A DNA stretch of 64,000 nucleotides from Panonychus citri (Eukaryota > Arthropoda > Arachnida > Trombidiformes > Tetranychidae), in NCBI RefSeq assembly GCF_014898815.1, contig NW_026515518.1, forward strand, positions 186,001 through 250,000, read 5' to 3'. The notes beneath the pieces were generated by a model. That model was given only the letters and a program-made list of their open reading frames with translations, did not search any database and was not told the origin of the DNA. Positions 49,401-60,486 of the stretch are shown in pieces. The position numbers and the translations under genes are program-made. Position 1 is the first letter of the stretch. Every line of letters starts with the position of its first letter.

Positions 49401-52194
49401 CAGGACAGAAGGGAGATATTGGTTATCCTGGAACACGAGGTTAGTTTAACAAAGATAATCGATAAGCTCGTTAAAATGCTTCTCATCCTTTTTTCAACTT
49501 GATCAAAATGCAGGTCCAAAAGGTGATCCTGGACTCGAGGGGTTGCCAGGAGATAAAGGAAATATCGGACCTCAAGGCTTTCCTGGTCCACAAGGGCCAA
49601 TGGGTCCGATAGGTGATAAAGGAGATAAAGGAGATATTGGACCTCGTGGTATTGGTAAGTGTCAATGTGGATTCTTTTAAATAAAAAGTTGAAACTTGAA
49701 ACGATGTGATTGAACAATTGATGGAATTTCTTAATCTGGCACAGGTTTTCCAGGGGAAATGGGTGAACCAGGTAAACCAGGAAGGCCAGGTGAGCCAGGG
49801 CGTGATGGTGCACCGGGATTGAAAGGATTAAGCGGGTTGCCTGGAATGCCAGGATTAAAAGGAGACAAAGGATGGCCTGGTCCCGCTGGCTTGACTGGAT
49901 CTCCCGGTCCTAACGGTCCACCCGGTATAACGGGCTCTCCAGGTTTTGATGGTCCTCAAGGAAAAATAGGACCAAGAGGTGAGCCAGGAGAACCCGGTGG
50001 AATGGGTTACCCTGGAATGAAGGGTAATCCGGGAGCCGAAGGCTTAATAGGGCCAATGGGCCCACCAGGAGACAAAGGAGATCAAGGTCCACCCGGTGAG
50101 ATCGTTTATGTCTCAAAACAAGGTTATAATGTGCGTAAAGAAGTTCAACAATCAAAATCATAGCTGATAAAATATGACTTCAACTTTTTTCTAGGGCTTG
50201 CCTGGATTTCCTGGACAAAAAGGTGATCCGGGATCGGATGGATTACCTGGACTAAAGGGAAATAAAGGTGAGCCAGGTCGAGATGGTCTCGATGGGAATA
50301 ATGGTCGTGATGGACCTCCCGGTAAAAAAGGAGATGTAGGGCCAATGGGAATGCCCGGTGCTCCTGGAATTCCTGGTTTCGCTTCTGTGAGTTTTTTCAA
50401 TATCACTAGTATTAATCATCAGTAAATTTGATGCAAATAAATTTTTTTCAGAGAGGTGATAAAGGTGATCCTGGGGCTACAGGGGAAAGAGGTAAATACT
50501 AACTGAGGTTAAGCGACGAAGAAAATATTAAATAACATAATTATTTTGAATTAGGATTCCCTGGTGTACCCGGAAAACCTGGAATTTCTGGATTGCCAGG
50601 GATTAAAGGTGACGAAGGCTACCCTGGAGTGAAAGGCAAGTTTATTAAGTATTAATATCTACCTCAATTTAGGTTTTCGACTAATTAAGTACATATCGGT
50701 TTGAAACATTTCTGATAAGTTTATGGTAAGTGTACATCAGGATGGTAGGAGATTAAGGTTTGCGATTCATCTATTTTTATTATGACCACTGAATTTTTGG
50801 TACATCCAAACGTATTTTAAATGAAAATTTAATTACTAGTTGTTTCAATATATATCCACAATTGTTTAAAATATCTAAAACTAAATATTTTTTAATATTT
50901 TACTTTTGATCAGGCGACAAAGGAGATAAAGGATTACAGGGTAATCCAGGATTTGGCGGAATGCCTGGCTTACCGGGGCCGAAGGGGCCTAAAGGAGAAC
51001 CAGGGTTCCCTGGACCGCAAGGTGATAAAGGAATTGATGGATTACCAGGTATTCCTGGATTAAAGGTATATTGATAAAGATTAATCCTAGTTATTGTGAA
51101 GTTTAAATCAATTTTGTGTACAGGGTTTAGCGGGCTTGCAAGGTCCGCCTGGACCTCGAGGCCCTTATGGGGATAAGGGAGACAAAGGTGATCTTGGACC
51201 ACAAGGTCCTCCTGGTGATTTTATTTTATCTGACTCATTGAAAGGAGATAAAGGATCACCCGGAGAACCAGGAGAAAGCGGACCTAGAGGATTGCTAGGG
51301 TCCAAGGGATTGCAAGGACTGCCAGGATTCCCAGGACAAAAAGGGGCGCGTGGACTGCCAGGTCCACCAGGACTTCCAGGATCACCAGGAAATCCAGGTG
51401 ATAAGGGAATGAGAGGACCACCCGGTATAGATGGAGAAAGAGGTCAACCAGGTTATCCTGGTCAGACAGGTTCTCCTGGACCAGTTGGTCGACCTGGATC
51501 AGATTATTTAACGGGAATTTTACTTGTTCGTCATTCTCAAGACGTTAATCCACCTCAATGTCCAAACAATATGGAAAAACTTTGGGATGGTTACAGTTTA
51601 CTCTATATTGAAGGAAATGAACGAGCTCATGGTCAAGATCTTGGTTTTGCAGGGTCTTGTTTGCGGCGATTTAGTACAATGCCTTTCCTTTTCTGTGACA
51701 TTAATGAGGCCTGTTCATATGCTTCACGAAACGATAAATCTTATTGGCTGTCGACCAATGATCCCATTCCTTCGAAAGCCGTTCAAGAGGATGAAATTCG
51801 TAAACATGTAAGTCGCTGTTCTGTCTGTGAATCACCAGCCAACGTTATGGCCGTTCATTCCCAGGCCGATTATTATCCCGAATGTCCAACGGGCTGGAGT
51901 CAACTTTGGATAGGATATTCATTTGCCATGCACACCGCGTCCGGTGCAGAGGGAGGTGGACAATCCCTTGCATCCCCTGGAAGTTGCCTTGAAAATTTCC
52001 GAAGTGCACCATTTATTGAGTGTCAAGGTGCCAGAGGCTTTTGTGCCGTTTTTTCTAATAAATTGTCTTTCTGGTTAGCGATAATCGGTGAGGACTCACA
52101 GTTTGAGAAACCACAAGGAAAAACATTCAAGCAAAGTCAACTTCGAGACAAGATCAGTCGATGTGCCGTTTGTCTTAGGGATATACCCAATTGA
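42420..52194 (+). CDS. COL4A1: Collagen IV alpha chain, alpha-1-like
   Basis: A basement-membrane collagen of 1700 residues in 28 exons: 42420-42473 (signal peptide [13 protein letters not shown]), 44982-45089 (7S, four Cys), 45174-45291, 45368-45384, 45456-45500, 45592-45654, 45717-45839, 45909-46085, 46152-46268, 46334-46450, 46556-46600, 46677-47171, 47238-47307, 47418-47516, 47595-47666, 47740-47810, 47881-48055, 48134-48159, 48251-48608, 48688-48705, 48768-49439, 49514-49654, 49745-50130, 50195-50386, 50452-50491, 50555-50635, 50914-51065, 51124-52194. The middle is an interrupted Gly-X-Y helix with a C-P-T-C interruption at residues 544-547, in register with the first chain. NC1 is uninterrupted by introns and has 12 Cys. 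[11 protein letters not shown] and F-S-T-M-P-F-L-F-C mark it as alpha-1 class. The intron after 50635 starts with GC instead of GT. It should trimerise with the upstream chain. Confidence 0.94.
42474..44981 (+). other. Intron 1 of the alpha-1-like collagen gene
   Basis: A 2508-bp intron joining the signal-peptide and 7S exons in phase 0. Its first 350 bp resemble intron 1 of the upstream gene (A-A-G-A-G-G tract near 42665), and block II copy 2 lies at 43265-43838. The rest is featureless AT-rich DNA. A short splice-flanked open stretch at about 43993-44030 is not needed for the reading frame. Confidence 0.75.
43265..43838 (+). repeat. Duplicated collagen intron-1 block II, copy 2
   Basis: Near-identical partner of 30368-30862. 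The pyrimidine tract here is longer, with (CT)n at about 43446-43482 and 43490-43500 plus T-T-C-T-C-C variants. An open frame of 92 codons (43325-43603) starts and ends with the same peptides as the 65-codon frame in copy 1. Confidence 0.85.
50636..50913 (+). other. GC-AG intron in the alpha-1-like collagen gene
   Basis: The exon ends ...GTG AAA G and the intron begins G-C-A-A-G-T, an otherwise perfect donor with C in place of T. It ends ...G-A-T-C-A-G. Splicing here joins G|GC and restores Gly-X-Y register (V-K-G-D-K-G-D-K-G). No GT donor nearby preserves the frame. Confidence 0.8.
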
Positions 52195-54175
52195 TTAACG
52201 TTATTTAAATTAATCAAAAAACGCAAAACATTACATAATATAAATAAAACTTATAAATACTATCAAATGAACAGTCGATAAATTGCTAAATGTTTATAAA
52301 TACGATTTGATTAAACTGGAGAGACCAAAAAGTTTTAAAATAATTGTAAGCGATATACTCACAATGTAATTACAACTATTAAGCCCTGTTAATTTAATTG
52401 ATAATTAGTTGGAAGCTTGTAAACTCCTTGTTGACCGTTTACCTTTTCTGATCCTATGACCCTCTTTCCAGCGATAATCATTTTTTAAAGTAAAAACAAA
52501 ATATAATTTAATTGATTTCTGAACTTCGAACATTTTTTCCCAACAAATAAGGCTATTAAGTTGAAAAGTTTGATAATCTGTTTGGAAATTTATATGCATT
52601 TAAATCAATTAAGTTCACTTTGATTGAAACTAATTAATTAATTTGATTGGAGTGATTAGAAGTTCTTGTATTAGTAATATGAATTCCCAATATCAATTAG
52701 TTTAATTGCTGCCAATAGATATGCTCATTATTAATTCAATAGTTTCAATCTGATGAATTAAAATTAATTTGATTGATTAAAGTTGGTAATTGATCGTTGG
52801 ATTGAAACGGCCACAATTTGTTAATGGTTGTAAATTTAATCGTAAAAATTGATTAAATTTGTGTGGGTTGATAATTTATTTTCACCATTAAGGTAAACAT
52901 GAAAGTTACATCAGCTTTTTGTTGTTGTTAGATCTCAATGTAACCACAAACATGAAGGAAACTGAATCAACAACATTTTACATAATCACTGATGATTAAA
53001 AAGGTAGAGAGAGTGAAGAGGTGAAGAGTAATTAAAAAAGTTCATTGTGATGGTCAATTGATTTTTTTCAACAAAAAAAGTTCACAGATTATTATCATTT
53101 ACAAATGAATTAATTGAGCAAATTAAGATTTGATTTGATAGTTTTTTTCTCAGTATTTTCATAAATTGGAAATATTTTTCTAGAAGTGACTTACTTGGAA
53201 TTCATATTTTGTGTCCAATTAAAATTAACTATTTAGTGAAAATTCTGGTTGTTCCCTATTTCTGTGCTTACTACCGCTGAACTTTTTCATATAATATTAT
53301 GAATTTTCTGTTTACATCTAATTTACCATGACCATGGAAAAGATGAAATGATAGAATTAATAACAAAGATAAAATAACGGTTTATGATGGAACAAGATGA
53401 ACTTGCGAAGAAAATACCAAACAGGATGAAGTTTATTCTCTTCTTTTGTTTTCTTACATCTCGATTTGTTTGTTTCTTTTTCTCGTTTTTCCGTATCAAT
53501 TTCATTCCAATTCAATGTTACCATAGATGGAAGATAAAGATAGCTAAATAAGACAAAGGTTAATGAGAAGAAAGAAAGATAAACTCTTGAGGAATGAAGA
53601 AGAAGATAAACTTGAAGGGAAAAGGATGAGAAAAGATCGATACTTTTATCTCTCTCATTCTTTCGTTTGTTACTTTATTTGGTCAGAATTTGAGAAAAGA
53701 ATCAACTTACTATGTGAATTGCCAACAAAAAGAGGAAGAGGAAGAAGAAAAAAAAACAAGACCTTTTGGTGGTCAAGAAAAAGAATCTGAGTTTATCAGG
53801 AATAGAACTCGATGAATGAATGGGCGAAAAGTAGAGGAAGAAGAAAATTGAGAAATCGATTTGTGATGAAAGAATCAATGTTGATGCTCCTTTGGAAGAG
53901 AAATGATGATGAAGATAAACTATATGAGCTTCACTTCTGTCTACTCAGTCTCCTTGTTGATTGAGTTCTCACTCAGCATCCAAAGTGGAATCCTTGTTAT
54001 CCCAATGAATTGAATAATTCGAGTAATTCCTCCAACATCCATAGGAATCGTTTCTTCAGATTGTTTTTTTCCAAAAAAAATCTTCCACTTTTTTCCTCCA
54101 TTTGATTTACTATTATGATCTTCCATACTTTTGGAGTGTAATTGATTAAAGATTATGATAATTAACAAGTTCTAG
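52195..54175. other. 3' flank of the alpha-1-like collagen gene and intergenic DNA
   Basis: AATAAA at 52243-52248, about 50 bp after the stop, is the likely polyadenylation signal. The rest is AT-rich, then purine-rich on the + strand (about 53520-53900, many G-A-A-G-A runs). The open stretch at 53563-53790 is a low-complexity Lys/Arg/Glu reading of that purine tract and is not called a gene. Confidence 0.6.
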
Positions 54176-54243
54176 AGGCCAAGTTGAAGCCTCCTCACGA
54201 TAATCAACAATCAGATAACAATTGTAAACACAAGGAACCAGGG

Positions 54244-54936
54244 ATGTTATCATATGAGCCAAGTATCATTTGCCAACAGCCACAGCAGCAATTTAAACAA
54301 CAATTCCGTCAGCAACAATTTCAATCAATTCCTGGTGATTCATATAATCAACAATCATCGGGCTCGGTGGTTCCTCTTTCCATCGAGACCATTGAACATT
54401 GTGATCCTACGATTGGCGCTTCTTCATCTGCTGCCGTTGCTTCATCGGGTTACACTTATGATTATTGGACAACCGATAGTTTTTACGATCGTAAAGATTT
54501 GGCTGATGATGTTAAATCAAATAGATCAGCGATGACCAATAAAAGTACTCGTCAAGTGTTTGATTTGCTGGCGAAAATTTTACCCATCGGTGTTTTCTTA
54601 CTTCTGGTCAGTCTAATGGTTCATTTTGTTTCCAATGTTGAAGCTTATGAGCCAATTCAAAGTATCTCTCGGTTAATTTGTATCATTCTCGCCATGACTG
54701 TGATTCCGCTCTCCGTTGTGTTCATACTTAAAACTATTTGTGATCGTAAAGATAATTCATGTTGGAGTTGTGATGAATATGAACCGATTATCTGTCACCA
54801 ATACGATTCAATTTGGACAATTCTTCATCTGGTTCTAGATCAATTGGTCCACAGGGTTCATTGTATAAACACCATCATCATCAACAGAGAATTGCCCCAG
54901 GTCAATCTGAGATGTACAATGAATATTATCCCATGA
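54244..54936 (+). CDS. Unidentified two-helix membrane protein with Gln-rich N-terminus
   Basis: Reading from the first in-frame ATG gives 230 residues. The frame is open back to a T-A-A at 54163 and has a possible splice acceptor (T-T-C-T-A-G, ending 54175), so an upstream exon may exist. Residues 11-27 are Gln-rich, followed by a Ser/Tyr-rich stretch. Two hydrophobic helices lie at about 109-131 (L-L-A-K-I-L-P-I-G-V-F-L-L-L-V) and 141-166 (I-S-R-L-I-C-I-I-L-A-M-T-V-I-P-L-S-V-V-F). A Cys-rich charged segment follows. No signal peptide and no family recognised. The last 50 residues look unlike a natural tail. The -1 frame from about 54786 to a stop at 54954-54956 reads a Ser/Gly/His-rich, protein-like tail ending M-K-E-I-P-L-N, so the true 3' end may involve a frameshift, an assembly error or an unseen intron. 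Confidence 0.5.
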   Translation: MLSYEPSIICQQPQQQFKQQFRQQQFQSIPGDSYNQQSSGSVVPLSIETIEHCDPTIGASSSAAVASSGYTYDYWTTDSFYDRKDLADDVKSNRSAMTNKSTRQVFDLLAKILPIGVFLLLVSLMVHFVSNVEAYEPIQSISRLICIILAMTVIPLSVVFILKTICDRKDNSCWSCDEYEPIICHQYDSIWTILHLVLDQLVHRVHCINTIIINRELPQVNLRCTMNIIP

Positions 54937-54956
54937 AAGAGATTCCATTGAATTGA

Positions 54957-56763
54957 ATTGGACTGAATTTCTCCTTGGACAAGATTCAAAAATTCAATTG
55001 GAAAATCAAATTCAACAAAGAGATTAGTTCAAGTCGATCATCCCTTTTATGTAAATATCAACTGTAAATTATTTGCTACACTCGATAAATTGTAATTAAC
55101 ACTTAACAATCAACAATTTTCATCTTAATCACTCATCACAATTTGGTACCAATTCAATTGGAGTAAAAGAAAACAGTAGAGTAATTAAATTATACTCACA
55201 ATCATATCAACATAATTAACCATCAACACTTGATTGCTGAAGATTTAAAATTAACAAGATTGGGACCAGAAACTAACGAGATTGTTAACAATTAACGGAG
55301 CATTAATTAAATTATAATGATTTCATTTCTTTGTTGTTAAATTATAAATCTACGCTTGATTGATGATTATGATTATAAGATGAATGATTGATCATTAATT
55401 AAGCTGATGAATCTTTTCCATCAATGTAACAATTAACATTTTCATTCAACAATTAATTGATTACAACAATCGATCAGATTGTTTATTTGATTGTTTTCTT
55501 GTATAACCTTTTAATTTGGTTACAATATTTGATAATTTCTGATCAATTTAAATGTTAAATTATTGATTTGATTTCTTAATTAGATTAATTTAATTCCAAT
55601 TCTAATTAGAGTTTCGTTTTTAAAACAATTTAGCTTTATAATCAATTTCAATTGTAAATATTTGTCCTTTTTTTGTATCATCAAAATAATGATTGTAAAT
55701 TGTGACTGTTAATTGTTACCTTAAATTAAAAAGCAAAACAAGACAATTGATTTAATCGCAATTAGATTATTATTATTTAAGTTTAGTATTTTTCTTGAAT
55801 AAAAAATGATAATTTTACAACCATAATTAATTGATTACCATCAAAATTAATCTTAATTTCATCACTAATTTTTTCTTAGATTAATTGTTAATGGTAATCG
55901 TTGATTAATAAACCAAGTAAAATAATTTACTAACAGAAAAAGTTAATTGTACAAACATATATTCATATACATATAGATTTACTTAGGATTTATGATCCAC
56001 TTGATTAATTGATTGGATTTAATCAAAAAATTTGTAGTTTGCTTTATAAACTAATGATTATCGTTGTTAAGAAAATTATTATTATCATCACAATCAAATT
56101 AAGATGATAATGGGATTAGATTGGAGAGAGTTAATTGTTTGGTAAATTTACAAGAAAACCTTTTGTGATCTATTAATTTACATTAATTGAAAAGTGATCA
56201 AATCAATCACAGTGAAATTATTTACAATAACAAAAATCATCTGATCATTTTCATCATTAAATTATTAATTAGTATGTATGGGAAAAGATTGTTGATACTT
56301 TTCGCATCATTTTGGTAATTAGACAAAAAATAATCAATTTGAATGTAAAAAAAAAGATTTACAATGAAATCAAGAGTAGGAAGTGGAAGGATGGAGAGTG
56401 GATTAGGATTAGGATTAGGATTAGGGGATGGAAACTAATCTACATCGGTAAATGTACCTGTGATTTGATTTGCTTTACAAAGGTAAAAAGTGTGTTTGTT
56501 TTGTTCAATTTAAGTGCTTGTGTTTGGTATTACAGTAAGTTGAGCTGATCAATTAAAATAGCAAACACGTACACACGCACATACACAATTTAAATTGTAC
56601 CAAGCACATTGACTAAAGGTTTACACGTACATTTGATGTTTCATAGTGACAACGATAAGAGATGTTTTTTTATGGGTGAAAAATTAAGGTAAAGGATTGG
56701 GAGAGGAGATGATGAGGTGGTTGTGATGGTGGAGATACAGACACAAGAGTAGAAAAGGAAAAT
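54957..56763. other. Intergenic region between convergent genes
   Basis: AT-rich with no coding signal. It probably contains the 3' untranslated regions of the membrane protein (+) and ataxin-7 (minus). A G-G-A-T-T-A hexamer run lies at 56399-56426. Confidence 0.6.
56399..56426. repeat. Short (GGATTA)n tandem repeat
   Basis: Four or so copies of the hexamer G-G-A-T-T-A, ending in A-G-G-G-G. It resembles arthropod TTAGG telomere repeats but is a hexamer, short and interstitial. Likely a simple microsatellite. Confidence 0.8.
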
Positions 56764-58986
56764 TTAATTTGAATTTAGTAGCGAAAGAAGTTTTTGATTG
56801 TTAGGTCTACTATTACTACCATCGGTCTTTGATTGAGTCCTAAAAATAGTCAGTGCTGAATAAGTGAGGTCTCTTTTCCGTGTGAAGAGACGGGATGAAA
56901 GGTTACAGGGACTATCATCTTGATCACAGTTAAGAGGTTCAATTGATATCTGACGAGCATTAAAGTTACACAAGGCCATTGGTTTAGGAGGATTAGGCAG
57001 GTAAAGGCAACCATCGACCTCGATAAAGTTTGGTTTATCCAATTGATTAGTTGAATAATTTGGTGGTGTTGGTGATGATGTTGAGGGGATAATTGCTGGT
57101 GTTGGTTGGATTGGCGGCGGTGTTGAGCTTTTCGTATCGCTTTTACTATCAATAGTTTCATTTAGTTGTCTAGCAAGGATTGGTGAATGTTTATCAAGTC
57201 GTTTACCGATCATTAAATTTTGATTACATTGAGAAACGGTAGAGTTAATTTCTTTAAGTTGTTGTTGTTGTTGTTGTTGATTTTGATGATGTGAATGAGA
57301 TGAGACTGGCAGAGATATATTATCTTGTATATGATTTGAATGGTGACGAAGATGATGGTGTGGTGGTTGTTGTGGTTGGGATTGTTGATGGGTTGAGTTA
57401 TATTGTTTGCTAGATTTGGCTTGTTGTTGATGTGAATTTGATTGATCTAATTTTGATTGTGATGATGGTGCGTGTTGTTGTTTCTGTTGCTTTTGTTGGG
57501 GTTGACTTTTTTGCTGTTGTTGTTGAAGTAAAAGTAAACGTTTTGCTTCAAGTTCTCGTTGTTTAAGCTGCTGTTTCGTTGGTTTTACCTCTATTCCTGC
57601 CGCTCTTAATGCCGCTTCTTTGTTAGCTCGATGTTCAGTTAGAAGGTCATCAAAATTTTTCGACCGCTCGGCAACTGATCGTCGTAAGGTTAACGAATGT
57701 GTTTTACATGTTAAACTTCGGGTACAAGGTTTATCCATATCACCAATTTTAACTCCACAGTGTTTATCAGCATCGTATTCACGATCTTTACAGGGTAACA
57801 ATTTACCTCTAATTGAAGCTTTTTTAACTAGTAGATTATTGGAAGACTTTGTTTTAGCTCCATTGGAACCTAAAGTGTTTCCACCAACTAGATCAGTCTT
57901 ATTTGCGGTTAATTGAGATGAACCATATCGAGAATTGTTTAATTGATTATTATTTGCCACAAGGGTTTGCGATGAATTGGACGAATTTGGTGAGGAAGCA
58001 GCTGATGAACATGAACTTAACGCAGGTAAATTGTTAAACGGAGAATTGGTTCCACTTTGATTTAGTAAAGATGATGAACTTTTCAAATGACTTGTACCAG
58101 AGGTGATGCTTTGATTGTTGGGATGACCAAAAGATAATGGTGATGATGATGATGATCCAGGAGGTATTGCTTCCAATAGTATATGTTTATTACTATCATT
58201 TTTATTATCACTAGAAAATAGAGTCGATCTGCCCGAGATTAAGGAATGGGTATTCAGATTATCCCCATTTGATCCTATTCTATGGGTGATACCTTTCATC
58301 CCAGGTAATAGATGGATTGAAGATTGAGCATTACAACTGTCGTCTAATTGGTCATGTGAAAGATTATCACTTTTACCATCAATAGAATCTGAAGGGAATG
58401 ACCGATGTCTTAATTCGATATGTTTAGCCAAGGCCTGTGGTTTAATAACTTGACCGCAATATTCACAAACCGCCAAGAAGAAGGGATCATAAGCAGGACA
58501 AACACCAAATAAATACATATCTATGGATCGAGAGAGAGAGAGAAGGAGAGAAAATAATTAGTATAAATGTGGAAAAATGGTTACATTCTAAATTTGGAGA
58601 ATTTTATGAAATTCGATTTGAAAATTCACCTTCTTCTTTGAGTTTCATAGTGTCACTGACTCCGAATGAATTATAAGTAATCCCACCATTAGTGGTTATG
58701 GTGGAAGATGTGTCACTCTTACTGTCTTCAATATCATCTAGATGAAAAGACAAATGGAAATAGATTAAGATTGAGATTAGAATTTAGAAAAAAAATCAAA
58801 GTAAACAATGGGTTAGGGTCAAAAGGGTCAAGGTTAAAAATGGACCAGAAAAAGGGGCATATGATTTAAAAGCAACTTACTTGAAGATGAATCCTCGTCA
58901 AGACCAAAATCGATATGTGACCAAGTTTGACCTTCTAATGAGAGTAATTTGCGAGTATCCAAATTGTAACAATCATTAGTCTCCAT
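56764..58986 (-). CDS. ATXN7: Ataxin-7 (SCA7-domain subunit of the SAGA deubiquitinase module)
   Basis: Minus-strand exons are 58986-58881, 58737-58630 and 58520-56764, giving 656 residues with GT-AG introns in phase 1. In the family, ataxin-7/Sgf73 anchors the histone H2B deubiquitinase module to SAGA in the nucleus. The N-terminal block includes G-Q-T-W. The splice of exons 2 and 3 makes K-L-K-E-E-D-M-Y-L-F-G, matching the family. A zinc-finger-like C-E-Y-C ... H-I-E-L-R-H follows. The SCA7 domain reads D-A-D-K-H-C-G-V then K-P-C-T-R-S-L-T-C-K-T-H-S-L. A basic helix follows, and then several Gln/His-rich tracts (Q5 after L-L-L-L, Q7 before L-K-E). Here the Gln tracts come after the SCA7 domain, whereas the human disease tract is N-terminal. 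The start ATG at 58986 is the first in its frame that continues into the conserved exons. Confidence 0.93.
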
Positions 58987-60486
58987 GTTGATTAAGATAC
59001 TCAACAAGACATAAACACCAACCACAGGAGAGATTAAAGAATACAGAGAATAGAAAATGTTGAACAAGACTTAATTGTCAATGATTTTCATCGACAAAAG
59101 AGAACAATTTATAAAGGGTTAAGAGTGAGAAGTAATTAAATGACAGTGAGAGAGAGGATAAAAAGTTAATCACAAGAAGAAAAGAAAAGAAAACATGAAA
59201 ACAACAAAAAGAAAACCCAATAAACAGATGATGATGATGAAGAAAAAAAAATAGATGCGGAATAATAAGAGAAAGAGTAGAAAACAAACAAAGAATTAGA
59301 TTAGAATTTCAATTAACCTTGAGATGACCTGAAAGATGACCAAATATTAGAGATTAAATTGAAGAAGAAGAAAATTGATTAACCTTCTTAATTAATCCCT
59401 TTGAGGAACAAGAAAATTAATCTGATGTAAAAAAAAATCACTCGTTTGTTGTTTTGTTATTGTTTTGGTTTCAAAAAGATTTTCTATCCATTTGAATTGC
59501 GAACAATTTTTACCTCTGCTGATTAATCAATAGATGAAAGTGATTTACCTTTCTAAAGATGATGGTAACCACTGATTAGTTAATTAACACCACAGTTTAG
59601 ACAGAAAAAAAAGAAAAGGATTAATAGAAAATGGAAAAGCTTAACAGCAATTAAATTGTTGTTCCACTTGAACCTTTAAAGCTTCAAGCCGGTTCTCCAA
59701 TACAAAGGGCGCTGTCTACGCAGGTAACATCAACTCGGCGCTTCTATTTGAACCCAACAACAATTAACGAATTTCTAATTACTGGTAAAAAATTAGAATT
59801 TACAATCAACTTGACTTGGCGATTATTCATCTCAGGCCAATGGTAAGTTGTTTACGATTTTAAACTTTGTACGAAAAACGATTTACTCTTTTGGTTGTTT
59901 TTCTGTTAAAATGTTTAATCGAAAATATAATTAAACATTTCTACTCTTTTTTTTGCTTTCTTTTTAATCTAATTAGTTAATTACCTACTGTTGATCTATT
60001 GGTGGTTAATTGTTAAATGATTGAATATTGAAAAGTAATTTGATTTGATTGTTTTCTACTTTCAATTGAATTGGAAAATTTTGTTTAATGAAAAAAAGTA
60101 AAAGAAAAAGAAAAAGTTACATTTTCGATTGGAACAATTTGTAAATTGTTTCATCTCTCTTTTTGATATAGTTTTCTTTCAATTGATTAGTTTAATTTTT
60201 TTTCATTTACTAAATTATCATTAGTTAATTGTTTGTGTTTTTATTGTGATTAAGAAAAAAAAGAGAAAAATTCAACTTTTTTCTTCTCCAATAGATGTCA
60301 CTAGGTTAGGAAAAATCGAAAATCGATTTTTAATTGAAGACAATCGTTCGATTATTAAACTGTTTTGATTTATTGACTTGAAGTGTTTTTAATTTTAATT
60401 TGGTTTTGTTTATTTTTTCCTGTCTATGTGTTTGTCTATTGTTTTTTTTTTAAATTTATGTTCATTCAATTGATTTACTTTTTATA
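58987..60486. promoter_or_regulatory. Divergent intergenic region between ataxin-7 and the PCTAIRE kinase
   Basis: About 1.5 kb separating two divergently transcribed genes, so it should contain both promoters and 5' untranslated regions. It is AT-rich with purine runs near the ataxin-7 side. A more GC-rich island at about 59680-59750 contains G-G-G-C-G-C-T-G-T-C and a donor-like G-C-A-G followed by G-T-A-A-C, which could be an untranslated first exon of the kinase gene. No TATA box was assigned. Confidence 0.5.

Noticed and set aside
32336..51202. Long minus-strand frames rich in Pro, Leu and His across both collagen genes
   Set aside because: They are mirror readings of Gly-X-Y codon repeats and have no start context, splice logic or family match.
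53563..53790. 75-codon Lys/Arg/Glu-rich frame
   Set aside because: It is a translation of a purine-rich tract. No domain, no neighbouring exon and no conservation evidence.
56399..56426. Interstitial telomere sequence
   Set aside because: Only about four G-G-A-T-T-A hexamers, not the arthropod TTAGG pentamer. Better explained as a microsatellite.
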